Part shown: positions 21,788 to 32,946 of the stretch, piece by piece
Position numbering within the stretch: the first letter of the stretch is position 1
Layout of the letters: each line of letters opens with the position of its first letter
Assembly: GCA_033030425.1 (NCBI GenBank)
Contig: JAUFSD010000002.1
Span: 1,798,001 to 1,862,000, forward strand
Origin: Verpa conica
Lineage: Eukaryota; Ascomycota; Pezizomycetes; Pezizales; Morchellaceae
Direction of reading: 5' to 3'
DNA length: 64,000 nucleotides
Made by a program: the position numbers and the translations under genes
Notes under the pieces: model-generated
The model's input: only the letters and a program-made list of their open reading frames with translations
The model's database searches: none
What the model was told of the DNA's origin: nothing

Positions 21788-21891
21788 GATCTTGAAGATT
21801 TGAATAGCTGTTTGTATAGTGGATGGAAGCTTAATAGCTGGTGGTTCGAAAAAAAAAAAAGATTTGCTACCAAGGGCCGAGTTTAAATATT

Positions 21892-21899
21892 AATTTTTT
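21892..21899 (-). promoter_or_regulatory. Candidate TATA box of the amylase gene
   Basis: The minus strand reads TATTTAAA about 105 bp upstream of the amylase ATG, a normal distance once a leader is allowed for. Confidence 0.45.
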
Positions 21900-22159
21900 T
21901 CTTCTTCTAATGTAGTGATCTCCCCTTAAAACTGTAGATCTTTTTTTTTTTATAGTATGAGATCTTTGAGATAGCCCGAGTGTAGCGAGGTTTGAGATGC
22001 TTGTTTTTTTTTTGTTGTTCTAGTCTAATGAACCTGTCGATCTGTGTGAACCCTGGGAAAATTAGCCATAGTACTATGATCTCTCCACATTTCTACTCCG
22101 AATATCTCCTGAGGATAAGAAAGCACCTCTGAAATCCCGAGAACTGGCGCAAAAGCACA

Positions 22160-22173
22160 CGGAAACAGTCCGG
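22160..22173 (+). promoter_or_regulatory. CGGN8CGG site, candidate AmyR-type operator (amylase)
   Basis: CGG AAACAGTC CGG lies about 375 bp upstream of the amylase ATG, the same spacing class as the site upstream of the alpha-glucosidase. The match to the AmyR consensus is direct; binding is inference. Confidence 0.48.
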
Positions 22174-23430
22174 CATTACGGGGGGAGGGGAGGATAAAGT
22201 AGAATAATCTACAAAAATATCATGTGCAACATATAGAGGAGAAAAGTTGGTACCTGAGTGACGTACCCCATGTTTGTGGAGAGAGAGAAGAAAAAAAAGC
22301 AAAAAAAAGGAAACTTAAAATGTGGGGAATCCGGGGCGCAGAATAAAGTATTATGGAGAGAGAACTACTGAAACGTTGGCACCTACCTCTAAGGGAAAAC
22401 CAACGGCCGGCCACTCAACCGATTGCCGAAGAAGACTATGCGGAGTTCGGATCGAGAACCGAGTAGAGAAATTATATTGCCTGGGGGGAGAAATACTCTA
22501 AATGACGTACGATTCAAGCCGAGCAATACTATGGGGGTACAAAGACGCGCAAAGAAGGCGCAGTGATCAGCAAAAAGTAACGCGTTTGTGGATAAAAGAC
22601 CGAAGAAAGGAGATTTCCAGGGTAGTAGTAGCAGTGTTGGAGAGGAAGAAAAAAAAGAGTGTAACTGTCAAGGGTTGTATAAAAATAAAAATAAAGAGTG
22701 GAGAAGTTAAAGACCTCGGTATCTACAAACCGAGAATTTAGATGTGTGCATACTGCCCTGCTTTTGTACCCGACATACGTTAAAAGGTCCCATGCGGTGG
22801 TCATGGGAGCCTCCTGTCGGCCCATCTTCCCTCAGGTCCTGAAATCTTGCTTCTGAGACAGGGCCTGTGTCATCATCGTGGGTTCGTGACCTATTGTTGT
22901 AAAGCAACCAATGATACAAGGTGGTCTTGCCAAGGGTTACCCTCGCTGTATGGATCGAGTGACCGACGATGATTTTCAATAGGTCTTGACATAGCCCTGG
23001 GAAGATGAACTTCAGCTAGGACTATGGACCTTAAATTTTGATAGCAACTAGAAGGATTGCTACAATCAGAATTTGCGTCACGGCAGTGACGGCACAGTTA
23101 CAACCCCCTTCTCTCTCTATCCTACAAAAGTGATCTGAATAGTCGGTCGATGAGCGAAATATCAAAGCTGAATAGTCCTTCAATTCGAAATCTGCATAGC
23201 GGAATACCGGCATTTGTCTTAGTACCAAGACCTGCCACTGAAAATTCCCTCACACTGAAGTTCCAAACACAGCGGTCCAAAAAAGTCTGTTGCACAAGTG
23301 TACCTGATAATTTAGCTAGGACCAGCCGATAAGTTTGATACAAAAGGGAGATATCCTACTAATCAGTATATCTAATTTAAAAGAGGGGGAAGGGGGTGTT
23401 AGATATTTGATGATTACTTATCTGTGGATT

Positions 23431-23490
23431 GTTTGACTAGTACATACACTGCTTGACTAGTACATACACTGCTTGACTAGTACATACACT
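23431..23490. repeat. Three tandem copies of a 20-bp unit
   Basis: The unit GCTTGACTAGTACATACACT occurs three times back to back; the first copy differs at one base. There are no spacers, so it is a short tandem repeat and not a CRISPR array. Confidence 0.9.
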
Positions 23491-24043
23491 ATGTAACACC
23501 AGACTATCTAAAAAGAAACCTTAGAACAAATACCCTCTGCGCGTCACAAACGGTACAAAACCTATTTATGGCTAGATAGATGGTAAAAAAAAAAAGATTA
23601 TAGAGCTTACCCTATTACAGTTAGCAATATTCACAACCTTGCTTTTTAAGAACCTCAGGAAATAAAAATTAAAACCTGCGTTTAACGCGAGAAGAATATA
23701 TAACCCCAGGTTCCCAAATTATGCAAAAACCAATCACCCACAAGTAAGCATGCATAAATGCAAGAATAAGCTTTTCATCCCCCCCCTCCTCCCAGTGATA
23801 ATCTTTTTCCGGTTAATCAAGTTATTTTCTATGTACTCGTGGCATAAGTACCCGGAAATGCATGATGAGTATTCTCACCCAATAGGTAGGTACACTTTTT
23901 TTTCCCACAGAATGACCTCTGTATCCAATAGATATTTCCCTAATTAGAGACCTATGCAATTAATGAGAAAGAAAAAAAAGACCTATGTAGTTTTCCGGGT
24001 ACTTTTATTTCCTATCGCGAGTATGTAGCTAGCTAGGGGCATC

Positions 24044-24070
24044 GCATCTCGGTAGTTCTCCGAGATGCCG
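24044..24070. repeat. Inverted repeat containing CGGCATCTCGG copy 3
   Basis: GCATCTCGG (24044-24052) and CCGAGATGC (24060-24068) form a perfect 9-bp inverted repeat with a seven-base spacer. Read on the minus strand from 24070, the right arm is the same CGGCATCTCGG found near the transporter and alpha-glucosidase genes. Confidence 0.65.
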
Positions 24071-24607
24071 CGCATAACATAAGATATTCTCAAAACCCAG
24101 GTCCGCGGCTCTAGCCACGTTTTTTCCTGAGGGGAAGAGGGGAGAAAGAAAAGAATATACGTGCATGCATGAATGCACTGCCGTTTCCTTTACCTTCTCA
24201 CCAGGAAATTCATCGTCCGGCCGGGAAACCAGGGTCTGAATTTGCGGGATGGGGGGTGGGGAAATAAACTCGATCTGTATGTGCGAGTAGGGGTGGGTAT
24301 GCATACGTACGGAGATTTGTCTTTATGAGGATGTGTGATTATTCGTGCATGATTATAACGGACTTTTCATCTTCCGAGTCGGTATCATGGGTTGTCACTC
24401 GTGGTGATTACTCCGCTCTGACCAGCTAGGATAGTATCTATATTCTTAAGGACGTGGTATTGATTATGACATGCAGGGGAGTATGCTTCCTATATAACCC
24501 TCGAGTTATAGTGTAGGATTTCGCAGTAATATTTAACCTAGGTAATCTCGAGCCTAATTAAGTGCTACTAGTTTGCATTTCTCCAACCCTAACCAAGAGC
24601 GTTCTTT

Positions 24608-24624
24608 CACACACACACACACAC
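24608..24624. repeat. CA dinucleotide microsatellite
   Basis: Perfect CA alternation over 17 bases. Confidence 0.85.
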
Positions 24625-24898
24625 GCAGCGTGTAGTTTCTAATGGGCCCTTTCTTTAATACACTACACTCTATACTACACTACTCCCGGTAGGTAACCCA
24701 TTGCTCAGATCCGAGTGAGACTTTATGACTTCAAATAACCAAGATGATAATAATAAAAAAAACAAAATAATATATCCAAATACGTTATAGTAAGTCCCTC
24801 GTTTTCCTCCTTATTAACCACGGAAGATCTTCAACTATAATTAATCAAGTCACATTAGCCAAACAAGAAAAACGCTTTACACTCTTCTGGAGGTGTAA

Positions 24899-27856
24899 TC
24901 ATACCCTATCTTGAACTTTAGTCCTACAAATCGGACACTGAACGGTAGCTTGAGCCATCTGAGACTTTTCTTTAATCCCCATCTTATCACAACAAGACTT
25001 ATACCACCCCACAAAATCAGCACACACCCCAATCAGAAAGAGCAGTGGGAGGAGGGGGGGGGGGAGGGGAGGGGACCAGAATACATACTATACAAAGCAC
25101 CAAATGCTTACACGGCAACACCACCGTATCCGCAATATTATTATAACAAATGATACACTCCGACTCCACACTCGGGGTGTCCTCACTATCAAGACTCTCA
25201 CCCTTCTGGGTCGCAATCATTCTAAACTCCTTCCTGATCTTCATGATGCTCTGGAATGCATTCTCAACCATCTCTCTGTGATCCTCGCCGATGTCGGTGT
25301 TGTTTCTTGGCTTGGTTTTGCTGAAGAGCTCTAGGAGGACAGAGGCGTCTTCGGCGATTTGGGCTAGGTCTACTTGTGGGGGGGTGTCGTGGTCGTCGTC
25401 GTCGTCGAATGTGGTGGTGGCGGCGGCGGCTGCTGCGGCCCAGGTGTCTGGGTCCCAGGTTTCCCATTCGTCGGATGGTGAGGGCGCTATTGGTGGTATA
25501 ACTGGTGGTGCTGCTGCTGGGGGTAGTACTGGAGGAGGTGGTGGAGGAGGAGGAGGGGGTGGTGGTGGGGGTGGTGGTTGGGGTGGTGCTATGGTAGGTA
25601 GTGGTACTAAGTTGCTGCGAGACGGTTCTTCTTCAGAGGGTGGTTTGCTTCGGGTGCGGCGGCGGGGTGGTCTCTTGCGTGTGGTGGATTGTCCGGAGGA
25701 AACCCGCCATGAAGGACTCGAGTTGTTCCAGCCTTCGGAGTCGGATTCGCTCGAGGGGAAGTAGGTATTATTAATAGTTGGTGAGTCGGCTATACGGTTT
25801 CTGTATTTTTTTTTTAAAATTAATTAGACCCCCTGCCGATAAGAAAGAAAGGAGGTAGAAAAAAAACTCACTGTGGCTGAGGCGCACTGACGAGTACAAG
25901 TGGCTCTGGACCTTGTCTACGGGACCTTGCCTGAGCAGGTTGGCTTTGTCCAGGAGTTGCCGTATTACTACGTTGGTATCCTTGGTTCTGGGTGCGGGCA
26001 TCCAGGGCACGTTGGAAGCTACTGATCTCAGATAGCTGGTCGACAGGTGGTGTTCTGGTCGTAGCTATATACTGTTTGCGCCGGATGGACTGCGGATCTT
26101 GGGTAGGGGTTGCACTTTGTGGGGTATTCATAGTAAATCTCCGCATATCCGAGCCATTAGATAAACCTTGCGTCTGTAGTGGAGGTGGTGGAGGTGGTGG
26201 AGGAGGTTGTTGGGCACCCCAGGACATACCAGGGGTGCTAGAAGATGGGTCCCTGGTAGTTTGTGGGTTCTGAGAAGCATTGTTATAGAATGCACTGGCC
26301 CAGTATTCAAGCCACCCAGGAGCTGATGATTGTCCGTCACTGGATGGCTCGTTCTCAATCACAGGTAATTGGGGGTAACTGGGGGGTGTTGCATTTACTG
26401 CCTGGGCGTTGTTATTCAACCCAAGCATACCCACAGGGGCCATAGGTGGGCCCCGGGCTAACTGCCTCGGCGACGGTTGACGATTGTTCTGGAAGAGAGA
26501 ATCCTCTGAAGCCGGCACCTGTTCGGGCGGGTTTAGGGCTCCGGGCGGGGTCCATCCCGGGGGCTGCCAGTCGCCGGGTATATCTGCTGACCAGGACCCA
26601 TCGGGGGGATCAGGTATAGGAGTGCCCTCCCAATTCCGGCTCCGGTACCGCTCCTGTTGGGTATTCTGGGTCTCTGCCGGTGGGTTATTTGAAGTATTTT
26701 CCCTGGCAGATATTGCACTGTTCTCCAGACGTAGACTACCCCAATCCTCGAACCCAGCGAACCGTCTTTTATCTGGTGGGCTTGCCGGAACCGATGCATT
26801 GCGGGTTTCAGGCGGACGGTAGTACCCCCTCGGTGATGGGATCGGTGGCTTGTAGGGCTGATAGCTCCCGCTGCCATTCCTCACTGGCTGGGGCACGGCT
26901 CCTATAACCCGTGATTTAAAAGGTTGGTTATTCCCGCCTCTGTTTTCACTGGCAGCACTGAGGGAGCCGTGTCTTTGCGGGCTTGGCGCGGTACCCCCCG
27001 CGCTGTTTCCGGGCGGACCATACGGATTCGCAAGCGTCCAGCGCCTCGAAGTCTCCTCGGCAGCTAGAGGCTGCACAGATGCATCCCGAGTCGCCTCGCT
27101 CTGGGCTTTGTTTCTAGCGGCCGGGCACACATAAGCCGGTATTGCTACCGCTGGCGGTTCCGCATCCCCCCCGCCCTCGCCCTCCTCCTCTGGCTGGCCG
27201 GGTGTTCTTTCCGATCCTGCTGTGGTAGCGCTGTTACTAGCTCTCTTACGCCCCGCGGGCCCCCGCTTCTTTTTGCGTAATGGGCTGTTCTGCGGCGGGG
27301 GTACTATGCGCAGTGGGGGAGACATCACGACCGAGCTTGGGGGGTACGACACAACGTGGTTCGGCATTGGGGGGATGTATGGCACGCTGCTGAATGGCGC
27401 GTTAAGTCGTGAAAAGTAATTATGACCCGTGGATGGCCCATCCGATGTGAAGTTTGCGACCGGCGATGATGGTGTCTTGACCTCCCCCTCCTCTTGCTGT
27501 GGTTGGCGTCTCCAGAAGTCTGCGATTCCTAAAAGTCAACTATCTCTCTGTCTTTATTAGTAGATGTGCGTGTTTTTTTACCTTGACAGGATAGGCAGTA
27601 GTTTCTACAATGTGTTAGGTTAATAGATATCTACCTCGGGGATGATTATGCGATCGAGCGCTCACCTCCATCTTTCCGAATTCGCAGGCGAGCTGGCTGT
27701 CTCGTCTGAACGTCCACTCAAGTCATTGCAAGAACAGCACTTGGGCGACGAGATCTCCCGACAAAGAGCTGAATCCTTGTGTTCGCAGCGAGGGGCTGTA
27801 GTCTGGGCGCTCTGAAATCGCTGGTGATAACTAGGACCGTAGGCGTAAGTTGCCAT
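24899..27856 (-). CDS. RING-finger protein with N-terminal CxxC pairs (putative E3 ligase)
   Basis: Exons 27856-27666, 27604-27582 (a 23-nt exon), 27528-25872, 25800-25089 and 24997-24899 join in frame to about 893 residues. Near the N-terminus two CxxC pairs (residues 40-43 and 67-70) lie 27 residues apart and may bind one zinc; the tiny exon carries the second pair. A long disordered Pro/Ser/Gln-rich region follows, including an uninterrupted poly-Pro run and a poly-Ala run. The C-terminal RING (about 839-885) has CIIC, CKHLVLC, ISCC and CPIC, the C3HC4 pattern. RING domains recruit ubiquitin-loaded E2 enzymes, so an E3 ligase role is likely; the substrate is unknown. The last intron has a sense C11 run. 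Confidence 0.85.
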
Positions 27857-28874
27857 CACTATATAGCCCCCCCAAAAGAAGGTATTGTAGGATGTGAGGG
27901 AAGAGAGAGAGGGAGGGGGAGGGGGAGCTTTTTTTTTTTTTGGAGCTGATGAGTGAAGGTTGCGGGGAAATACCTATCTAGAGAAACCTCTCCTCCTCTA
28001 TCTAGCCTTAGGTTTCATCTGCTACCCACACCCCCCATGCGCGTCATGAACCCGGACGCGGTAATTCGGTTGGTTGCCTAAAGATTGCGCCGAAGCACCT
28101 GATTTGCTGTGTTCCCGGGTGGAAACAATGGCTATGTGCGATTAGTTGGGGATTACTCTTTGGGGGGGGGGACATTGGAAGTTATTAATATTATTTCTGA
28201 TAGTTTCCCGTGGGGATGGACGACCGGGTGTCAGATTAGATCATTTCATGTCACTCGTATCCGCGGAGTTGGTATTATCCCTTGGCGGTAATATGATCTT
28301 ATGTACTGTCGCACCTAGGTCATTCTTGGAGTGTTGTTAGAAATCCTTAGATGATTCCTGCACTTTTGAAGTGGAGCATTACTTGGAGCTGCTTAAAGCG
28401 GGTGGGTTCTAACAGTACAGCTTGACGGGGTTAACTAATTCAAATCACCAAGAGGTGATATTATCACCCTCACTACTAATAGTTAAGTAATTGTAACTAG
28501 CTGCCGCATCGTGGTGACCAAATAGTACGGGAAAGCTAAATGTATGTTCCAAATGGGGAAATACAAATATTTCATAGATTAAGCATGGGTTATATTGCGG
28601 GAGACCCAGACTAGACTACATGTATCTTTAGGCGAAACTCTTGTTTTAGAAACTACATTTTATACTTACTAATGCACACTAAAAGTCTACAACTGTATTA
28701 GTAGATTCAGCGCTGTCCGAGATCCGGCTATCGGTACATAACGAGGACCCTGTCTTGGCAGGGGGATGATGAGGGGGGAGTGCTGGCGTCCTGGCGTGGC
28801 GGGATTCTGTCACCCTCAAAACCTATCCTTAATCAAATATTCCCTCCCTACAATAATATATACAAACACCCACC
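27857..28874. other. Divergent promoter region between RING gene and Ap4A phosphorylase
   Basis: The two flanking genes are transcribed away from each other, so both promoters lie here. There is a GAGGGGGA-type purine tract with a T-run near 27905-27942 and a G9 run near 28161-28169. No gene is evident. Confidence 0.55.
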
Positions 28875-29928
28875 ATGGTCTGGGCAGCCAACGACTTTGA
28901 GATCCCAGAAAACCTTCTCGAACTGATTACCAACAAGTTCAGGAGCGCCCATTCATTAGGGACTCTTTCCTACACCCCATCAACCATCCAACACCACGAA
29001 GGAACAGCTTTCCCTGTAATTACTCCCCCTTCCTCATTAACTAGCAAGCCACCGCCAAAAAACTCATAATCCCCCCCCCCAAAAGTACCAAATAAGGATT
29101 CTCCCCACCTTCGACAAGAAACCCAACGCCCTACAGAACCAACCTCAAGACCCCACCTCTTCCTCCCAACAGAAGGCACCAACAGCTCTATCCAACATCC
29201 CACCAGAACATGTCATCTCCGACGCAGCGGGTCCGTTCAGAATAGTGCTCAACAGATACTGCGCGGTAGAGAACCAAATACTACTCACGTCCATCACACC
29301 CCGCTCACAATCCGAGGCGTTGGACGCTTATGAGCTCACGTCGGTCTATCGTGTGCTTAGGGCTCTTCCGCGGACCCATGTAGCGTTCTATAATTGCGGG
29401 AAGGAGAGCGGGGCTTCGCAGCCGCATAAACATGTCCAGGTCGTAGGACTGGAGAGTACTGAGTTTGAAGGACTGTTTCCGAATAAGGTTAAGGGGAGGA
29501 TAGGTAAGTGTGGTTAGAGTGTGTGTGTGTGGGTAGGTGGTTAATTAAGCCGCTTTGTAGATGCTGATCAGCCGATACTGGTACAACACCCTAATGTCCC
29601 TTATACGCATTTCATCATCCAGCTTGCTACGGGGTGTACGGGGAAACATCTCCAGTCTTTATTCAATATCTTACTCTCTGCTACAAGGTCTGCGCTGGAG
29701 GAGGAGGAGAACAATTTGGGTGGTGTGGTGGTGCCGCAGTATAATTTTTTGATGACGCTGGATTGGATGATGATGATCCCGAGGACTACTGCTGCGTGTA
29801 ATGGAGTGGGTGTTAATTCACTTGGTATGCTTGGGGTGTTGTGGCTTTCGAACGATGAGCAATTTCAGATATGGTCCACTACAGGATTTGATGAGATTCT
29901 AGCCCGTGTTGGTGTTCCGAGAGGTTGA
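28875..29928 (+). CDS. ATP adenylyltransferase / Ap4A phosphorylase (APA1/APA2 family)
   Basis: Splits diadenosine tetraphosphate with phosphate to ATP and ADP, and also handles sulfate adenylyl intermediates. Exons 28875-29015, 29086-29503 and 29561-29928 give about 308 residues, close to the yeast Apa proteins. The start MVWAANDFEIPENLLELITNKF matches the family N-terminus. AFPYQIRILPTFDKKP spans the first splice. The histidine-triad-like catalytic motif SGASQPHKHVQ is at about residues 155-165, preceded by THVAFYNCGKE. The C-terminal block YNFLMTLDWMMMIPR, then NSLGMLG, completes the family pattern. The first intron contains a C10 run. Confidence 0.93.
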
Positions 29929-30146
29929 GGGGTTAATATATTGTTGTTAATATAGATATTTTTTTTATATATATAGGGGATGAGCTCTGTGTATTTAAAA
30001 TCACTCTTATGTTTCGGGTTTTAGTAGATATCAGGATTATTGTTAAATTTTGTTACTTTATAGCATCTAATGCGTTTATAATTCCATCTTAAGCCTAGCT
30101 CTTGGCATACCCAACTCCATAGCTTATACATACGACAAGCGCTCAA

Positions 30147-30174
30147 CACGCGCACCCACGCACCCACGCACCCA
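30147..30174. repeat. Short direct repeats before the ARF-like gene
   Basis: Three overlapping copies of GCACCCAC make a C-rich direct repeat directly before the ATG, probably inside the 5' leader. Confidence 0.6.
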
Positions 30175-30176
30175 AC

Positions 30177-32602
30177 ATGTCTAAAATCCCCTCATTCCTA
30201 AGATTCTTCTATGAAAAACAATCACACAGATGCCTCCTCCTCGGAGTCAGCGGATCCGGCAAAACCACACTCCTATACCGCATAGTACTCGGAAGCACCG
30301 TCCAAACAATCCCCACCATCGGCTTCAACTGTAGGTACATCCCAATTCCCCCTCCCCCTCCCCCCTAAACCTGAATCTAGGGTAATCCAATACACTAACA
30401 CAAAACCCGTCTAATTTTTTTTTTCTTCAGGCGAGGATGTGCACGTCGGGAGGGACATCATCTGCTTCTGGGATGTTGGCGGGTGCGATAAAATCCGACC
30501 TCTGATCCGGCACTATATGCACCCAGGAAACTCCATCTTATTCCTGATCGACACAAACTGGTGCGTGACTGACACTGAGGGTCTTGAGTATACGTTGGAC
30601 GAGCTGGTGTATCAGTGTAAAGCGGCGGCATCGACAGAGCAGGGCGGGGAGGTTTTTGTTGGTGTTGCGCTTGTGAAGCAGGATCTACTACGGGAGGGTT
30701 CGGGGGTGCTGGACGATCTAGTGGCGAAGGTGAAGATGGCTATGGAGGGTGTTTTCCCGGGGGAGTTGGGTCGTAGGTATGATGTGTATACGAATGAGGT
30801 GGGTGGTGGTGGTATATCGGCTGTGACGGGCAAGGGTGTGGATGATGGCTGGTTGATGCGGGAGCTGCTTGCTGGTATAAAACGCTCGGCGAAGTGTAAA
30901 GTGGAGTCTGATGGAGCTGGCTCGGAAATCGCTATAACTTCCCCGCCGTTAAATACTCTGAAGGAGAAACCTGACGGGAATCAGTTACGTGCTCTTATTG
31001 AGAAGCAGAATAAGGAAGACCCTTATACGAGCCTGACACCGGCGGAGTTTCTTGAGAAGATGGAGTCGGGAGCCTTGGAGAAGTGGGATCACCGTGCACA
31101 CCTAAGAGCTGGGTTTTATGTTCTATTGGAGCACCTCTGGGTGGGACAAGGGCTATGGGAAGCAGCGGAGGACTTCTTGGCGAAGTTAGAGCGAATGCTA
31201 TCAAATGATATCAAACAAGCCGAGATCGAGAAGAGGGAAAAAAGATTCCGGAATACAGTCCACCAGTAAGTTTTATGTTGTGGATGTTAGACAGTAAAAT
31301 TAATTGAAAGCATTTAGGACGATGACGACGTTCTACCTTCACAGCATCCATACTGCAATACTTACTTTCATGGACAATCAGGGCTCAAGTCATATCCTAC
31401 CCAAGCACAAGCAGTTCAATGAGTTCCTTCTCTTGAGTCCGCATCTTATGGACTCGAGTCTCTGGTCTGCCTACTACACTAAAGAAACCATGTTCTCGCC
31501 CGCCGCAAAATCCAGCTGGCGACTCCCAGACCTGAAGCCGCTCCCTGACTATACACGATCCGTGAATGCACCTACCGCACCGAGTAACCAGACCGATGCA
31601 GGAAGAAGAGACTCTGAAACCGAGCGACTGCAGAGGTTCGCATTCGCTATTCTGAAACACGTCAAAGAAACAGGCCAAAGAAGGGGAAAAGTCATCAAAG
31701 AGTCTCTTGGCGCATTGCAAAAATACATCATGAGCCAAAGAGCAAAAGGCATGAGTCTAGAACCGTATTCAGAGACCAAGGCCTACCTCTGGATACAGAT
31801 TCTTCACGCCGGAGTTGAAAGTCTCAGTGGTGGGGCAAAGAAAAAAGGTATTGAAATAACCGCCCTCTCATTCGAGTCCTTTGTTCTGCTATTCCCGGAT
31901 TTGATGCGGCACCGGGATAAAGGTAAAGAGCTCTGGAGGACCTATTATACTGAGAAATCGTGGGAGAGCATGGAGGCTAGAATGGGCCTTGTGTTCCCAA
32001 CACTAAAACAATTACCAAATATCATTGTACCACCGACGAAACGCGAGAGGGAGGCAGCTGTGGGAAGGGAGATGGAGATACGGTCGGCCATCCAGAATGG
32101 GTCTTTCAAGAAACTGACGGAGACGGAGATAATGCTTTACGAGTTCTGGGTTGTCTGCGAGTTGAGGGAAACCTTAAAGTTGGCTGACACCCCGGCGTCT
32201 ACTCACGGAGAACTCCTGCTGTTCATCTTTTCTGCGCTATGGAAGGCAAAGCTTACATCAGCGAGTATGGGGGTTGCTTCAACTGAGCTTGTGGCCGCGG
32301 ATTTGAAGAGCGGGGGAGACCGTTTGCTGGGGGCTACAGAGAAGGTGTTTTGGGTGCAAGTCATCCTACAGCGATTTCTTGGGTTTAGTTTTGTCCCAGT
32401 GGTGAATGTGGCCTCAGGAGATCATGGGGAGGTTAATGAGGAAATAAAACTGAGGGAGTTTCATGTATTCTTGGGTCAAAATCGAGAGCTGTCTCTGGAT
32501 AATCTGTGGAGGGGGTACTATTCTGAAGAAACGTGGAATAGTGAAGACGCAAGGGCGAGATTTATACCTCCAGATTTGAAAGAGATGGAAAAATTTGTAT
32601 AA
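30177..32602 (+). CDS. ARF-like GTPase fused to a large triplicated C-terminal region
   Basis: Exons 30177-30330, 30431-31265 and 31318-32602 join in frame to 757 residues, about four times an ordinary ARF. Residues 1-190 are ARF/ARL-like: P-loop GVSGSGKT (23-30), switch I PTIGF (about 46-50), switch II WDVGGCDKIRPLIRHY (65-80) and a VKQD box at 133-136. Two key residues differ: the catalytic Gln of DVGGQ is Cys70, and the Asn of NKxD is Val133. The N-terminus has no Gly2 for myristoylation. The extension starts with WDHRAHL (about 270-276). It then repeats a helical segment three times, each ending in a LW..YY.E....A....P.LK block. Similar ARF-plus-repeat proteins exist in other fungi, from memory and without a known function. 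GTP binding is plausible; fast hydrolysis is doubtful. Confidence 0.85.
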
Positions 32603-32946
32603 AGATTGCCAGAGCAGTCTGGTATTTTGGTCTTGTTATGGGATAATCTTTTAGCAGCAGTGATACAGTATCTAGCAAACACCAACGTAGAAGTTTTCAT
32701 AGACTAGAAAATACAAAGGCTGAAAATTACGAAGCTAACAAAATGAGAAGGTGCGCATTTATAGAGTTTTCTAATATGAAATTGAAACAAACACCCAAGC
32801 TTTAGGACTGGAAAATAGAAGAAAGGAATCAGCGAAATAGACATTAGACGCCACCAGTACCAACACTACAAGTCAAGAAAAGTATTCAGAAAATCGGATA
32901 TAGGAAACACAGGTCAATAGTACTCCTACGCTCCAAATCAACCTTC
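32603..32946. other. Short region between convergent 3' ends
   Basis: Holds the 3' ends of the ARF-like gene and the ankyrin gene; AT-rich, no gene seen. Confidence 0.5.

Larger units (their letters stand above)
21788..24898. other. Amylase promoter side and gene-free intergenic region
   Basis: No supportable gene. The proximal 400 bp hold a TATTTAAA box (minus, 21899-21892), long A and T runs and a CGGN8CGG site. Further on are a 20-bp tandem repeat (23431-23490), an inverted repeat containing the CGGCATCTCGG motif (24044-24070), a (CA)n run (24608-24624) and AT-rich DNA up to the RING gene's 3' end. Short ORFs on both strands look random. Confidence 0.5.

Noticed and set aside
23431..23490. 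Possible CRISPR-like array
   Set aside because: The units are directly adjacent with no spacers, and the context is a eukaryotic genome.
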